A stretch of 64,000 nucleotides of DNA from Castellaniella sp040276065 (GCF_040276065.1 NZ_JBELOI010000010.1:99250-163249), one strand, 5' to 3'; positions 42,489 through 51,471 are shown, counted from the first letter of the stretch. Notes: a model not told the origin generated them from the sequence alone. Program-made: numbers and translations.

Positions 42489-43781
42489 TCAACGGCCAAT
42501 CATGGTCCTGGGTAGATACAACACGATCTCGGGAAACGCCGCGAGCAGGATGATCGCGACGATCAGCAGCAAAAAGAACGGGATGGAGGCGCGCGCCACG
42601 GTGAGCAGGCTGCGCCCGGTCAGGGCCTGGAGGATGAATAGATTGAAGCCGACTGGCGGTGTGATCTGCGCCAGCTCCACCATCACCACCAGATAAATGC
42701 CCAGCCAGACCGGATCGATGCCCACCGCCTGCGTCATCGGCAGCACGATCGAGGCGGTCAGCACGATCATCGACACCCCTTCCAGAAAGCAGCCCAGGAC
42801 GAGGTAGAGGACGGTCAAGGCGGCAAGCAGCTCGTACTGCCCGAGGTTCATGGCCAGCACGGCCTGGGCGGCGTACTTGGGAATGCCGGAATAGTCCAGG
42901 GCCGTCGTCAGCACCGAGGCGCCGGCGATGATCAACAGGATCAGGGTCGAGGTCTTGACCGTGCCGGTGAGCGCGTTTCCAAGCATGGCGCGGGACAGCG
43001 AGCCGCCCATTCCGGCCAGTACAATCGCGCCCGCCACGCCGATGACGGCCGATTCGGTGGGCGTCGCCCAGCCGCCGTAGATGCTGCCGATCACAAAAAA
43101 CACCAACACGATCGGCGGCACAATGCGCCCCACGTCGCGCCAACGCACCTGGTCATCGCTGGCCTGTGTGGGCACGCCCTCGCGATTGAGCATCGCCCAG
43201 ACGGCGATATAACCCATGAACAGCGCCATCAGCAACAGGCCGGGCAGCACCCCCGCCAGAAATAGGCGCGCGATGGAGGTCTGGCTGACGATGCCATAGA
43301 CGATCATCATGATGGACGGCGGGATCAGCAGCCCGAGCGTGCCCGATCCGGTCAGGGTGCCGATGATCATGCTCTCGCGGTAGCCGCGCCGCGTCAGCTC
43401 GGGCACCGACATCCGGCCGATCGTCGCGCAGCACACGCCGCTGGAGCCGACAATGGCCGCCAGCACGCCGCAGCCCAGCACATTCACGTGCAGCAGGCGG
43501 CCCGGCAACCAGCGCACCAGCGGCGCAAACCCCTTGAACATGTTCTCCGAGAGCTTGGAATGAAACAACAGCTCGCCCATCAACAGGAACAGCGGCAACG
43601 CCGTCAGGGGCCAACTGTCCAGAGACGAGAACACCGAGGACGCGACCAGTCCGCCGGCATTGCTCGCGTCCAGCATCACCAAGCCGGCAATGCCCACCAC
43701 CAGCAGCGCCAGCCCGACCCAGAACCCGAGCGCGAGCAGCACGGCCAGGAGGCCGACAAGAATGAGAAAGGTCCCGGTCAT
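42489..43781 (-). CDS. dctM: TRAP transporter large permease (DctM family)
   Basis: 430 residues, about 12 helices. Typical stretches are LTALPLFLLMGELLFHSKLS, GSGTLGLLIPPSIMMIVYG, and AQITPPVGFNLFILQALTGR. It overlaps dctQ by 4 bp (ATGA) and is followed by the PuuE-like gene after 11 bp. The TRAP set is complete and in the order P-Q-M. Confidence 0.94.
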   Translation of the reverse strand: MTGTFLILVGLLAVLLALGFWVGLALLVVGIAGLVMLDASNAGGLVASSVFSSLDSWPLTALPLFLLMGELLFHSKLSENMFKGFAPLVRWLPGRLLHVNVLGCGVLAAIVGSSGVCCATIGRMSVPELTRRGYRESMIIGTLTGSGTLGLLIPPSIMMIVYGIVSQTSIARLFLAGVLPGLLLMALFMGYIAVWAMLNREGVPTQASDDQVRWRDVGRIVPPIVLVFFVIGSIYGGWATPTESAVIGVAGAIVLAGMGGSLSRAMLGNALTGTVKTSTLILLIIAGASVLTTALDYSGIPKYAAQAVLAMNLGQYELLAALTVLYLVLGCFLEGVSMIVLTASIVLPMTQAVGIDPVWLGIYLVVMVELAQITPPVGFNLFILQALTGRSLLTVARASIPFFLLLIVAIILLAAFPEIVLYLPRTMIGR

Positions 43782-44308
43782 GATCCATCCTCCCGCGCCG
43801 AGGACGCCATCGCGACCGCGCCATCCATTTCACTGACCCCGAAACGCACCTCGCGACCGCGCACGAGCCGCCAGCCATCGCGCAGCAGCGCAAGCCCTAG
43901 CAGCCCAAAGCCCAGCGGAATCGTGCTCAGCGGAATCCACATCGGAATGGCGACCAGGCCATCGCTCAGGTCATTGAAACGGAACGCCATCCACGCCAGC
44001 GCGCCCGCGTGAAAGGTCAGGGCCGCGCACAGCAGCGCGCCGCCGACATGGTTGAGGATGCCCACCCCGCGGCGCACGGACGCCGGCATCCGCTGGTACA
44101 GCGCATCCACCCGGACGTGCACGCCCTCGGCATAGGCATAGACAAAGCCGAACAGGGCCATGCCCACCATCAGGAAGGTGACGATGATTTCCGACGAGGG
44201 CACGAGAATTCCGACCGGACGCAAGGCCAGGGTCGCGGCCAGGATCAGGACCATGCCGCACAGACACAGCACGGACAAGGCCCCGGCCCACCGGATCAAG
44301 CGGTCCAT
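43778..44308 (-). CDS. dctQ: TRAP transporter small permease (DctQ family)
   Basis: 176 residues with four predicted helices (ALSVLCLCGMVLILAATLAL, EIIVTFLMVGMALFGFVYAY, GGALLCAALTFHAGALAWMA and IPLGFGLLGLALLRDGWRLV). YAEGVHVRVDALYQRMPASV between helices 2 and 3 is the family loop. ATG 44308 is used; GTG 44317, directly after the dctP stop, is possible. Confidence 0.9.
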   Translation of the reverse strand: MDRLIRWAGALSVLCLCGMVLILAATLALRPVGILVPSSEIIVTFLMVGMALFGFVYAYAEGVHVRVDALYQRMPASVRRGVGILNHVGGALLCAALTFHAGALAWMAFRFNDLSDGLVAIPMWIPLSTIPLGFGLLGLALLRDGWRLVRGREVRFGVSEMDGAVAMASSAREDGS

Positions 44309-44318
44309 GGGCGCCACC

Positions 44319-45326
44319 CTACTTCATGCCCAGGTATGCGTCGAGAACCGCCCGCTGCCCGGCCGATGCCTTGGCCTTCCAGTCGTCCTCCATTTGCACG
44401 CCCACGGCCTTGAGCTGCCCGATAAAGGCCGGCGAGGCCTGCGCAACCTCCACCCCCTTGCGGGTCATGAGGGCGAGCTGCTCGGTCGTCAGCGCCTTCA
44501 TGCGCTCGAAGCCGGCCTGCTCGGCCGCCTTGCCCGCCTCGACCAGCGCGTCCTGCTCGGCCTTGGAGAGCTTGCCGAACACCTCGCTATTGATGACCAC
44601 GACCTGCTTGGTGAACAGCGCGCCCACCATGGTGAGATGCTTGACGAAATCCCACGCCTGCGTGTCGATGCCGGTCTGCGGCGAGGTGAACATGGCATTG
44701 ATCAGGCCCGTGGAAAACGCCTGCGGAATCTCGCCGAACTGGACGATCAAGGGCTCGGCCTTCAGCAAGTCGCCCATGCGGCGCGTCTCGGTGCTGTAGA
44801 CCCGCATCTTCAGGCCCGCCAGATCCTCGGCCTTGGACACGGGCTTGAGGGTATAGAAACCCTGCGGCGGGTTCCACATGGCGAACAGCACCTTCATCCC
44901 GCGCTGGGCAAAGGAATCCGTGAGGTACTGCCTGGAGGCCTGCCACAGCTTCTGGGCGCCGTCATAGTCGCCCGCCAGGAATGGGATGGCGTCCAGGATG
45001 TACACCGGATCCTGGTTGCCGTAATTGCCCAGCCGCACATCGCTCAGGGCCACCTGGTTGGTCTGGACCGCCCGCATCATGTCGGGCAGCTTGACCAGCG
45101 TCTGGTTGTTGTGCAGCTCGATGCTCAGGGAGCCGCCGCTGCGCTTGCCGGCGTCGGCGATGAAGTCCCTGACGGTCACCGTCAGGTAATTGGCGTCCGG
45201 ATAGCCGGACGCCATCTTGAGATCCGCGGCCGACGCGGGGGCGGCGGCGGTGAACAACAAGGTACTCACAAACGCAACGATGCCCAGCGGTGCCCTGAAA
45301 GCAAGGCTTGTCTTGAAAGTCTGCAT
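44319..45326 (-). CDS. dctP: TRAP transporter substrate-binding protein (DctP family)
   Basis: 335 residues. ATG 45326 yields a clean signal peptide (MQTFKTSLAFRAPLGIVAFV ... ASAA); the longer frame from 45392 would put 22 charged residues in front of it. GLKMRVYSTETRRM near residue 165 has the ligand Arg and an extra Arg pair. FGEIPQAFSTGLINAMFTSP is the following family block. The mature protein has no cysteines. It leads the operon that ends with the hydantoin/allantoin racemase-like gene. Operator-like palindromes lie 45-68 bp upstream. Confidence 0.9.
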   Translation of the reverse strand: MQTFKTSLAFRAPLGIVAFVSTLLFTAAAPASAADLKMASGYPDANYLTVTVRDFIADAGKRSGGSLSIELHNNQTLVKLPDMMRAVQTNQVALSDVRLGNYGNQDPVYILDAIPFLAGDYDGAQKLWQASRQYLTDSFAQRGMKVLFAMWNPPQGFYTLKPVSKAEDLAGLKMRVYSTETRRMGDLLKAEPLIVQFGEIPQAFSTGLINAMFTSPQTGIDTQAWDFVKHLTMVGALFTKQVVVINSEVFGKLSKAEQDALVEAGKAAEQAGFERMKALTTEQLALMTRKGVEVAQASPAFIGQLKAVGVQMEDDWKAKASAGQRAVLDAYLGMK

Positions 45327-45370
45327 GATCGGTCTCGCAAAGTCGTGGAGGTTCGGGTGAAATTTGTTCT

Positions 45371-45394
45371 CAATCCATATTGGATTGTGCACAA
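45371..45394. promoter_or_regulatory. Overlapping dyads upstream of the hpx-like TRAP operon
   Basis: CAATCCA (45371-45377) and TGGATTG (45381-45387) are perfect arms around TAT. TTGTGCACAA (45385-45394), a perfect 10-bp FCD-GntR-type palindrome, overlaps their right edge. Both lie 45 to 68 bp before dctP. The two dyads share three bases, so binding may be mutually exclusive. Confidence 0.6.
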
Positions 45395-45543
45395 ATTACA
45401 TCCGATCGACGACAAGGAGCAAGCACTAATCGTGCTCGATCTCGAAAATCAGGGTAAACGTGGAGACTGTGGGTTCAGTGCGAAAAACACATCCCGCCAC
45501 AGCAGGACGCCGCGCCGGCACAGGAGGCCGGCGCGGCGACGCG

Positions 45544-46881
45544 CTAGAGCGGGATCGGCGCCAGGGGATCGTCGTCGCCATTGGATTCCAACAGCGCAGC
45601 GAACAAGGGCGCCAGGGCGCCCCCTGACAGGGTCTTGCATTTGAGCATGAGGTCGGCCGTGGTGAAAGGCAGCTCCGGACCGCCGGAAACCCGGTCGCAG
45701 CGTTGGGAAAAGGACGTTCCGTCCTCGAAGACAAGTTCTGCCAAGGCGCCATGAGCGCCTCGCGAACCGTCCTCCTCCGCGCATTCCAATGAGACGTTCG
45801 CCCGCAGCGCGGCCACCGCGGGGTCGCACAGCGAGGCGGCGCTGAACGCCGACACCCCGGCATCGCCCTGGATCCAGGTCACCGCCGCGACATGGGGCAG
45901 AGAGAACCGCGCGCCCAGCACGGTCGATGGCTCGGGGTCGTTCAACAGCAGCGCCAAGGGCGACACTTCGAGCCGTATCGAGCGGACACTCCCGGGCCGA
46001 ATGCCGGCCTCCAGAACCCGCGCCCGCAGCGCCAGCAGAGCCTCGACCGCCGCATGGGCCTGACGTGCGCAGGCGTGCTGCTTGTGGTATCCGCGCTCGA
46101 TCAACCAAGAGCGCCCGAGGCCATCGAGCAAGGGCGCGGCATGGAACCTCGCGCCGAGAATCCCGCGGTAGGTCGCGAGCATGCCCGCCGCATCGGCGCC
46201 GAACCCCTGGGCCGCGGCATCGGCGCAATCGAAACCCGCCGCCACCCCGACCCCGGCCGACAAATCAATCACCTCATGGCCCTTGCGCGCCAGGTCGAAC
46301 GGCGCGGCCATGGCCATGGCCGCCGCCGCTCCGAGGCAGCGTTCCCATTCGTCCGGCCCGTACTTGCGCAAGGCCGCGAGCGTCGCGGCGGAGCCATAGG
46401 CGCTCCAGGCGGCATGCGGATGCGGGACGCCGGAATCGAACCGCAAGGCCAGGGCTGTCCGGCACGTGATCTCGTACCCCAGCGCAATCGCGGTCAAGGC
46501 CGCGTGCAAGCCGAGCCCTTCGGCCTGCGCCTCGGCCAGCGCCGGGGACACGGTATAGAGCCCCGCATGGCACATGACGTCGCTGTGCCCCTCATCGAGC
46601 TGCGCCCAGTTCGAGCGAATGGCGTTGATGCGCGCCGCATTCCTGCGATCCGCGCAGAGCGGCTCGGCCGTCCACAGGCGCGATTCGCCCCCGACCGCCG
46701 CCACACGCCGGTGCAGCGAATCGGCGACAGGATCAAAGGAGGCGGCAATGGCGCATGCCACATTGTCGGCCGATATCCGAGCCGCCTTGGCCAGTATGCG
46801 CGCCGGCAGGTCGGCATCCCTCGCCGCCCGGGACGCCCAGGCGCACAGCGCGCGGATCGCCGAGGCGTCGCCCACGCTCAT
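45544..46881 (-). CDS. MmgE/PrpD family protein
   Basis: 445 residues. NWAQLDEGHSDVMCHAGLYT near residue 95 and FDSGVPHPHAAWSAYGSAAT near 150 match the family blocks also seen in the copy at 279-1616; overall similarity is low. HKQHACARQAHAAVEA supplies the later His region. ATG 46881 overlaps the amidohydrolase stop by 4 bp; GTG 46899 is an alternative. It is the last gene of the second cyclic-amide operon. A dehydratase, isomerase or epimerase role on the ring-opened acid is plausible; nothing in the sequence fixes it. Confidence 0.85.
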   Translation of the reverse strand: MSVGDASAIRALCAWASRAARDADLPARILAKAARISADNVACAIAASFDPVADSLHRRVAAVGGESRLWTAEPLCADRRNAARINAIRSNWAQLDEGHSDVMCHAGLYTVSPALAEAQAEGLGLHAALTAIALGYEITCRTALALRFDSGVPHPHAAWSAYGSAATLAALRKYGPDEWERCLGAAAAMAMAAPFDLARKGHEVIDLSAGVGVAAGFDCADAAAQGFGADAAGMLATYRGILGARFHAAPLLDGLGRSWLIERGYHKQHACARQAHAAVEALLALRARVLEAGIRPGSVRSIRLEVSPLALLLNDPEPSTVLGARFSLPHVAAVTWIQGDAGVSAFSAASLCDPAVAALRANVSLECAEEDGSRGAHGALAELVFEDGTSFSQRCDRVSGGPELPFTTADLMLKCKTLSGGALAPLFAALLESNGDDDPLAPIPL

Positions 46882-48239
46882 GCCGGACGGGAGGGGCACA
46901 CCTCGCGGCCCCAGCCCGGCTCACCCACGAGGCGGCGGTTCTCGACGACGAGGCGGCCGCCCACAATCGTATGCACAGGCCTCGCAGTGATCAGCCGTCC
47001 ATGCCAGGGGGAGATGCGGTTCAGGGAATGCAGCGTCTCCTGGTCGATGCGCTCCTCGACGCCCAGGTCCACGATCGCGATGTCCGCATCGGCGCCTGCC
47101 GTGATCGAGCCTTTGGCGGGATGAAGATTCCAGCGCAGGGCCGGATTGAGGGCGCTCAGGCGCACGTAGGTCTCGATGCTCATCCGGCCGCGCTGCACTT
47201 CGGTGAGCATGACCGCCATCTGCGTCTCGATGCCGATGACACCCCGGCAGCAGTCCCAGATGCTGGGCTGCGTTTTTTCCTCCATGGTGTGTGGCGCGTG
47301 ATCGGTGGCGATCATGTCGATGGTGCCATCGAGCAGGGCCTCCCAGAGGCCCGCATGGTGGGCTTCGCCGCGCACCGGCGGATTGACGCGCAGCATCCCG
47401 CCGAAACGCTGGATGTCCTGGCGGTCGAAAAACAGGTAATGCGGACACGTCTCGGCTGACAAATCGACGCCGCGGGCCTTGGCGTCCCGGATGAGCTGAG
47501 CGCCCTGCGCCGAGCTCGTATGCGCCATGTGCAGGGGCGCGCCGGCGGACGAGGCCATGGCGATCGCCCGGCTCAGAGCCTCGACCTCGCAAACCTCGGG
47601 ACGTGACTCGGCGTGCGCCAGGCCATCCGTCCGCCCGGCGCGTATCAACGCGTCACGGCGGCGGATCAGGATGGCCGCGTTTTCCGCATGGACGGCTGTC
47701 CTGATCCCGTGCCTGGCGATCACGGACAGCCCCTCGTAGATCAGGCCATCGTCCGGATTCGGCAGGTCACCGGTCGTCTCGCTCATGAAGCACTTGAAGC
47801 CAATCACCCCCGCTTGCGCCAAATCATCGAGATGCTCGAAGCTGCTGTCGTCCAGCACGCCGTACAGGCCGTAGTTCACATGCGATAGCGACGCCGCGCG
47901 CGCGCGCTTGATCGCCAGATTGTCCACCGAGGACGTGGCCGGATCGGTGTTGGGCATGTCGAACACCGTCGTCACGCCGCCGACCGCCGCCGCCGCCGAG
48001 CCGCTTTGCCACGTTTCCTTGTACAGCATCCCCGGGTCGCGGAAATGCACGTGCACGTCGATGGCGCCGGGCAGGACATGCAGTCCCCTGGCGTCCAGCG
48101 TGCGGGAGGCCGCACGCATGTAGCGGGGATCGCCGATGGCAACGATCTTTCCATCCTTGACAGCAACACTCGCCTGCACGGTTTCTTCGGGCAGGACGAC
48201 CGTGCCATGGGCGATCAAGAGATCGGGAACAGGTGTCAT
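46878..48239 (-). CDS. AllB/dihydroorotase-type cyclic amidohydrolase
   Basis: 453 residues. The metal site is complete: IDVHVHFRDPG (His-x-His) near residue 59, GFKCFMSETT (the carbamylated Lys) near 147, HAEN and HMAHTSS (His), and ATDHAPHTMEEK (Asp). The pattern GVTTVFDMPNTDP and ETCPHYLFFD is the allantoinase/dihydroorotase branch. It hydrolyses a cyclic amide such as allantoin, a hydantoin or dihydroorotate; no other pyrimidine genes are near, so allantoin or a hydantoin is favoured. ATG 48239 has AAGGG upstream; TTG 48254 is less likely. The TRAP permease gene precedes it. Confidence 0.9.
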   Translation of the reverse strand: MTPVPDLLIAHGTVVLPEETVQASVAVKDGKIVAIGDPRYMRAASRTLDARGLHVLPGAIDVHVHFRDPGMLYKETWQSGSAAAAVGGVTTVFDMPNTDPATSSVDNLAIKRARAASLSHVNYGLYGVLDDSSFEHLDDLAQAGVIGFKCFMSETTGDLPNPDDGLIYEGLSVIARHGIRTAVHAENAAILIRRRDALIRAGRTDGLAHAESRPEVCEVEALSRAIAMASSAGAPLHMAHTSSAQGAQLIRDAKARGVDLSAETCPHYLFFDRQDIQRFGGMLRVNPPVRGEAHHAGLWEALLDGTIDMIATDHAPHTMEEKTQPSIWDCCRGVIGIETQMAVMLTEVQRGRMSIETYVRLSALNPALRWNLHPAKGSITAGADADIAIVDLGVEERIDQETLHSLNRISPWHGRLITARPVHTIVGGRLVVENRRLVGEPGWGREVCPSRPA

Positions 48240-48258
48240 GAGGGGACCCTTCAAAGAT

Positions 48259-49569
48259 TCATTGATAAAGCCGATCCGGCAGCCACAGGGCGAGTTGTGG
48301 CCAAGCGATCAACAGGCCGGTCAGCAGGAGCATGGTCGCGACAAACGGCGCCGCCCCGACCATGACCTCGGTGATGTCCCGGCCCGGACCCCGGATTCCG
48401 TGCACGACATACAGATTCATGCCCACGGGTGGAGTGATCAGCGACAACTCGGCCATCACCACCAGGAACACGCCAAACCACACGGGGTCGAAACCGAGGC
48501 TCACCACCAAGGGCGTGACCACGGGAATCGTCGTCACCATCATCGACAAGGTTTCCAGGAAGCAGCCCAGCACCAGATACAGCAGGACCAGGACCAGAAT
48601 CGTCTGCAAAGGACTGATGCCCATGTCCCGGATCCAGGATGCGATGGCCTGGGGCACACCCAGCAGGCTGATCACGAAATTGAGGAAGAACGCGGCGACC
48701 ACGATCAGGAGAACGACTCCCGTGGTGCGGATGGTCGAGCGAAACGCAGCGTTGAGCATCCGGATCGACAGCCGCCCGTAGAGCGCCACGATGACCAGCG
48801 CGGCCACGACCCCCAGGCCGGCCGCCTCGGTGGCGGTGGCCCATCCGGCATAGATGCTGCCCATCACGATGAGGCCGACGATGATCAACGGCACCAGGTC
48901 GACGAGCATGATCAGCCGGGTCGCCCAGTCCACCGGCTTTTCCCCTTTGCCGGCGATCGCCGGCCTCCAGAGCGCAAGCCCGGCAATCGTGAGCATGAAC
49001 AGCGCGATCAGGACCAGGCCGGGAATCGCGCCCGCGGCGAACAGGCGGCCGATCGAGGTGTCGGTCATCGCGCCGTAGACGATCATATTGATGCTCGGCG
49101 GTATCAGGATACCCAGCGTGCCGCCGGCGGCCAGGGAGCCGAGCACGATGCGCTCGTCGTACTCGCGTTCCCTGAACGCTGGCAGGGCGACCGTGCCGAT
49201 CGTCGCGGCCGTTGCGATGCTGGAGCCCGACGTCGCCGCGAACAGGCCGCAACTGACGATGTTCGTATGCAGCAGGCCCCCGGGGACCTTGCTGGTCCAG
49301 GCGGCCAGGGCCGCGTACATCCGCTCGCTCAGGCCGGCGCGCAGCAGCAGCTCGCCCAGCAGGATGAACAGGGGCACGGACACCAGGATGAAATCATTCT
49401 GCGTGGCCCAGGCCAGATTGCCGATATTCATCACGATCGCCGGGCCCAGCGTGATCAGTGCGGTCACCCCCGCGATCACGAACATGATGACCGCCACATG
49501 AATGCCCGCCGCCCCCAGGATGATCAAGGCGCCCAGGAAACAGATGACGAAGGTCATTGGATCCACCAT
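48259..49569 (-). CDS. dctM: TRAP transporter large permease (DctM family)
   Basis: 436 residues, about 12 helices. QNDFILVSVPLFILLGELLL, SGSSIATAATIGTVALPAF, GTLGILIPPSINMIVYGAMT and SLITPPVGMNLYVVHGIRGP are the family stretches; the last also occurs almost unchanged in the DctM at 8061-9353. The start ATG 49569 has AGGAG upstream. Confidence 0.94.
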   Translation of the reverse strand: MVDPMTFVICFLGALIILGAAGIHVAVIMFVIAGVTALITLGPAIVMNIGNLAWATQNDFILVSVPLFILLGELLLRAGLSERMYAALAAWTSKVPGGLLHTNIVSCGLFAATSGSSIATAATIGTVALPAFREREYDERIVLGSLAAGGTLGILIPPSINMIVYGAMTDTSIGRLFAAGAIPGLVLIALFMLTIAGLALWRPAIAGKGEKPVDWATRLIMLVDLVPLIIVGLIVMGSIYAGWATATEAAGLGVVAALVIVALYGRLSIRMLNAAFRSTIRTTGVVLLIVVAAFFLNFVISLLGVPQAIASWIRDMGISPLQTILVLVLLYLVLGCFLETLSMMVTTIPVVTPLVVSLGFDPVWFGVFLVVMAELSLITPPVGMNLYVVHGIRGPGRDITEVMVGAAPFVATMLLLTGLLIAWPQLALWLPDRLYQ

Positions 49570-49581
49570 TTTCCGCTCCTG

Positions 49582-50169
49582 TCAGCGTCCGTCTTCTTCG
49601 ACCTGGATGGAGGCCGCCAAGGCCTGGGAGGATGGGCCGAACGCGCCCCTCAGCAGCCGCACGGCGAGCCAGGCGGCAAAGATCGTGAAGATCGCCAGGG
49701 CGAGACACCAGATCGACTGCGGGATCACCAGCGGGGTCTTGAGAGGCGTCGGGGCGATGGCCTTGAGATCCCAGGAGTCTCGCAAGACCAGCGCGGCGCG
49801 CCACGTCAGCGTGCCCGCAAACACCGCCAGCAGCAGGTGTGCCAGACCCGCCGACAACAACAACCCACGGGCCGGCAGCCGCTTGACCAGAAGGTCGACA
49901 CAGATATGCCGGTGCATGATCATCGCGTAAGTGAAACCGACCGTCGATGCCGCCGTCAGCACATAGCCGCCCATCTCATCGACGCCCTGCAAAGAGGTGT
50001 TGAGGAATTTCCTGAGCAGAATCTCGAGTGCGATGGCCAGCGACAAGGCCAGCAGCGCCCACCCCGCCAACAGCACGATGCTGTCGATGAGCCGGCCGCC
50101 GATCACCTCATCCCGGCCGGGCGGCATCCCGGAAGACGCGCCATCCACTGGTGGGGTCCGCGTATCCAT
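49582..50169 (-). CDS. dctQ: TRAP transporter small permease (DctQ family)
   Basis: 195 residues. Four predicted helices (LIDSIVLLAGWALLALSLAI, GGYVLTAASTVGFTYAMIMH, LLSAGLAHLLLAVFAGTLTW, and SIWCLALAIFTIFAAWLAVR). TSLQGVDEMGGYVLTAAS is very like the DctQ at 7399-8064, pointing to related transporters. The frame continues upstream into dctP; ATG 50169, 13 bp after the dctP stop, gives the usual length. Confidence 0.9.
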   Translation of the reverse strand: MDTRTPPVDGASSGMPPGRDEVIGGRLIDSIVLLAGWALLALSLAIALEILLRKFLNTSLQGVDEMGGYVLTAASTVGFTYAMIMHRHICVDLLVKRLPARGLLLSAGLAHLLLAVFAGTLTWRAALVLRDSWDLKAIAPTPLKTPLVIPQSIWCLALAIFTIFAAWLAVRLLRGAFGPSSQALAASIQVEEDGR

Positions 50170-50182
50170 CTGGGCCCCGCAA

Positions 50183-51247
50183 TCAATCCACAACCACGGA
50201 AAGCCCGACCGCCTTGCCGACGCTGCCGTTCCAGGCCGCCGCGCAACCGGGATGGGTCGCCGCACAGTCCTTGCTCCAGTCCGGCAGGATGACCGTTCGG
50301 GCCGCCTCGCGCAGCGCTGCCTTGTCCTCGGGCAGCACCGGCACCCGCGTCATTGCCGCCTTGGTGCCGTATTTGCAATCGGCGGCACCAATATTGCAAT
50401 TGACGCCGTCGTCGAAGGTCTTGAAGGCCAGGTCCCACATGGCGGCCTCCAGGCCGCGAAACTGCTCGACCAAGACCGCCTGCGCCTTGGGCGACAGTTT
50501 GTCGAAATACGCCTTGCTCACCACGTGCGCCTGGATGCCCCAGCCGATGGACAGCGGATAGATGTGATCGGTGACCTCGTACCATTTCGACGTGTTGCCC
50601 GACAGGGTGGCCGTGATCCCGCAATCGATGACACCACGCTGCAGGCTCTGGTAGACCTCCGAGAACGCCAGCGATACGGGGGTCCCGCCCAGGTGCTCGA
50701 TGAGCTTGCCCATCTCGGGCGTGAAGCTGCGAATCTTTTTACCCTTGAGGCCGGCGAGCCCCTTTACGTCGCCCTTGCAAAAGAACACCTGGCCGGGGAA
50801 AGGCCAGAGCGCCAGCGTGAGCGCACCGTGCTTGTCCAGCATGCGGCGCGAAAAATCATCCCGGAACGCGTCCACGACCTTGCGCTCGGTCTCGAGATCG
50901 GGTGCCACGCCCGGCAGATCCAGCCCCAGGAGGAATGGGTCATCGCCGCTGACATAGCCCACCTGGATCTCCATCACATCGAACACACCGAGCTTGAGCA
51001 GCCGCAAGGCATCGAATCCCTTGAGCGCGACCTCGTCGGCGGTCTTGAACTGTGGCTGAAAGAGCCCATCCGTGGCCTTGGACAGCCCCTCGAAGAACGG
51101 CCTCTCGACCTCTGAACTCTGCAATTGCCCCTGGAACGTACCCACCGCCCTCAGGGGGTAGGACTCTTGCGCCGCGACGCCGGCGCTGCCCGCGGACCAC
51201 AGAACCATTGAAACAAGCGCTGCGGCAAAACCCCTATCGATCTTCAT
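50183..51247 (-). CDS. dctP: TRAP transporter substrate-binding protein (DctP family), cysteine-rich C-terminus
   Basis: 354 residues with a signal peptide (FAAALVSMVLWSAGSAGVAA). The KKIRSFTPEMGKLIEHLGGT segment near residue 170 carries the ligand Arg, and RGVIDCGITATLSGNTSKWY follows. The last 90 residues contain CNIGAADC and then C ... HPGCAAAW, the same four-cysteine layout as in the DctP at 6350-7399, with which it also shares length and overall plan. A very strong SD (AAAGGAGG) precedes the ATG. It leads the operon that ends with the AllB-like and MmgE/PrpD genes. Confidence 0.9.
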   Translation of the reverse strand: MKIDRGFAAALVSMVLWSAGSAGVAAQESYPLRAVGTFQGQLQSSEVERPFFEGLSKATDGLFQPQFKTADEVALKGFDALRLLKLGVFDVMEIQVGYVSGDDPFLLGLDLPGVAPDLETERKVVDAFRDDFSRRMLDKHGALTLALWPFPGQVFFCKGDVKGLAGLKGKKIRSFTPEMGKLIEHLGGTPVSLAFSEVYQSLQRGVIDCGITATLSGNTSKWYEVTDHIYPLSIGWGIQAHVVSKAYFDKLSPKAQAVLVEQFRGLEAAMWDLAFKTFDDGVNCNIGAADCKYGTKAAMTRVPVLPEDKAALREAARTVILPDWSKDCAATHPGCAAAWNGSVGKAVGLSVVVD

Positions 51248-51376
51248 CTCCAGCCTCCTTTGTCAGCCCCGGTCTACTGCCGTCTCAATTTCTGAGCATG
51301 TTGTCATGTGCCCTGGGGTATCGTTTCGAGCTACTATATGAGCCGATGTGTGACAAGGCAATTTGAATCTGCAAGA

Positions 51377-51399
51377 CTTGTCTCAAAATACGAGACAAG
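51377..51399. promoter_or_regulatory. Operator palindrome between the TRAP operon and the XRE regulator
   Basis: CTTGTCTC (51377-51384) and GAGACAAG (51392-51399) are perfect 8-bp arms around a 7-bp AT-rich spacer. The centre lies 84 bp before the XRE start and 141 bp before the divergent dctP start. Confidence 0.65.
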
Positions 51400-51471
51400 C
51401 CGTCCGGGAAGAACCCAAAGGCCTCCGGGGGCGCACCGCCCGCTCGGCGGCCGTCATGAAAGGGCCGATCC

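Noticed and set aside
48136..50292. Long plus-strand open frame opposite dctM/dctQ
   Set aside because: Composed almost only of Gln, Asp, His and Arg, the mirror of hydrophobic membrane codons.
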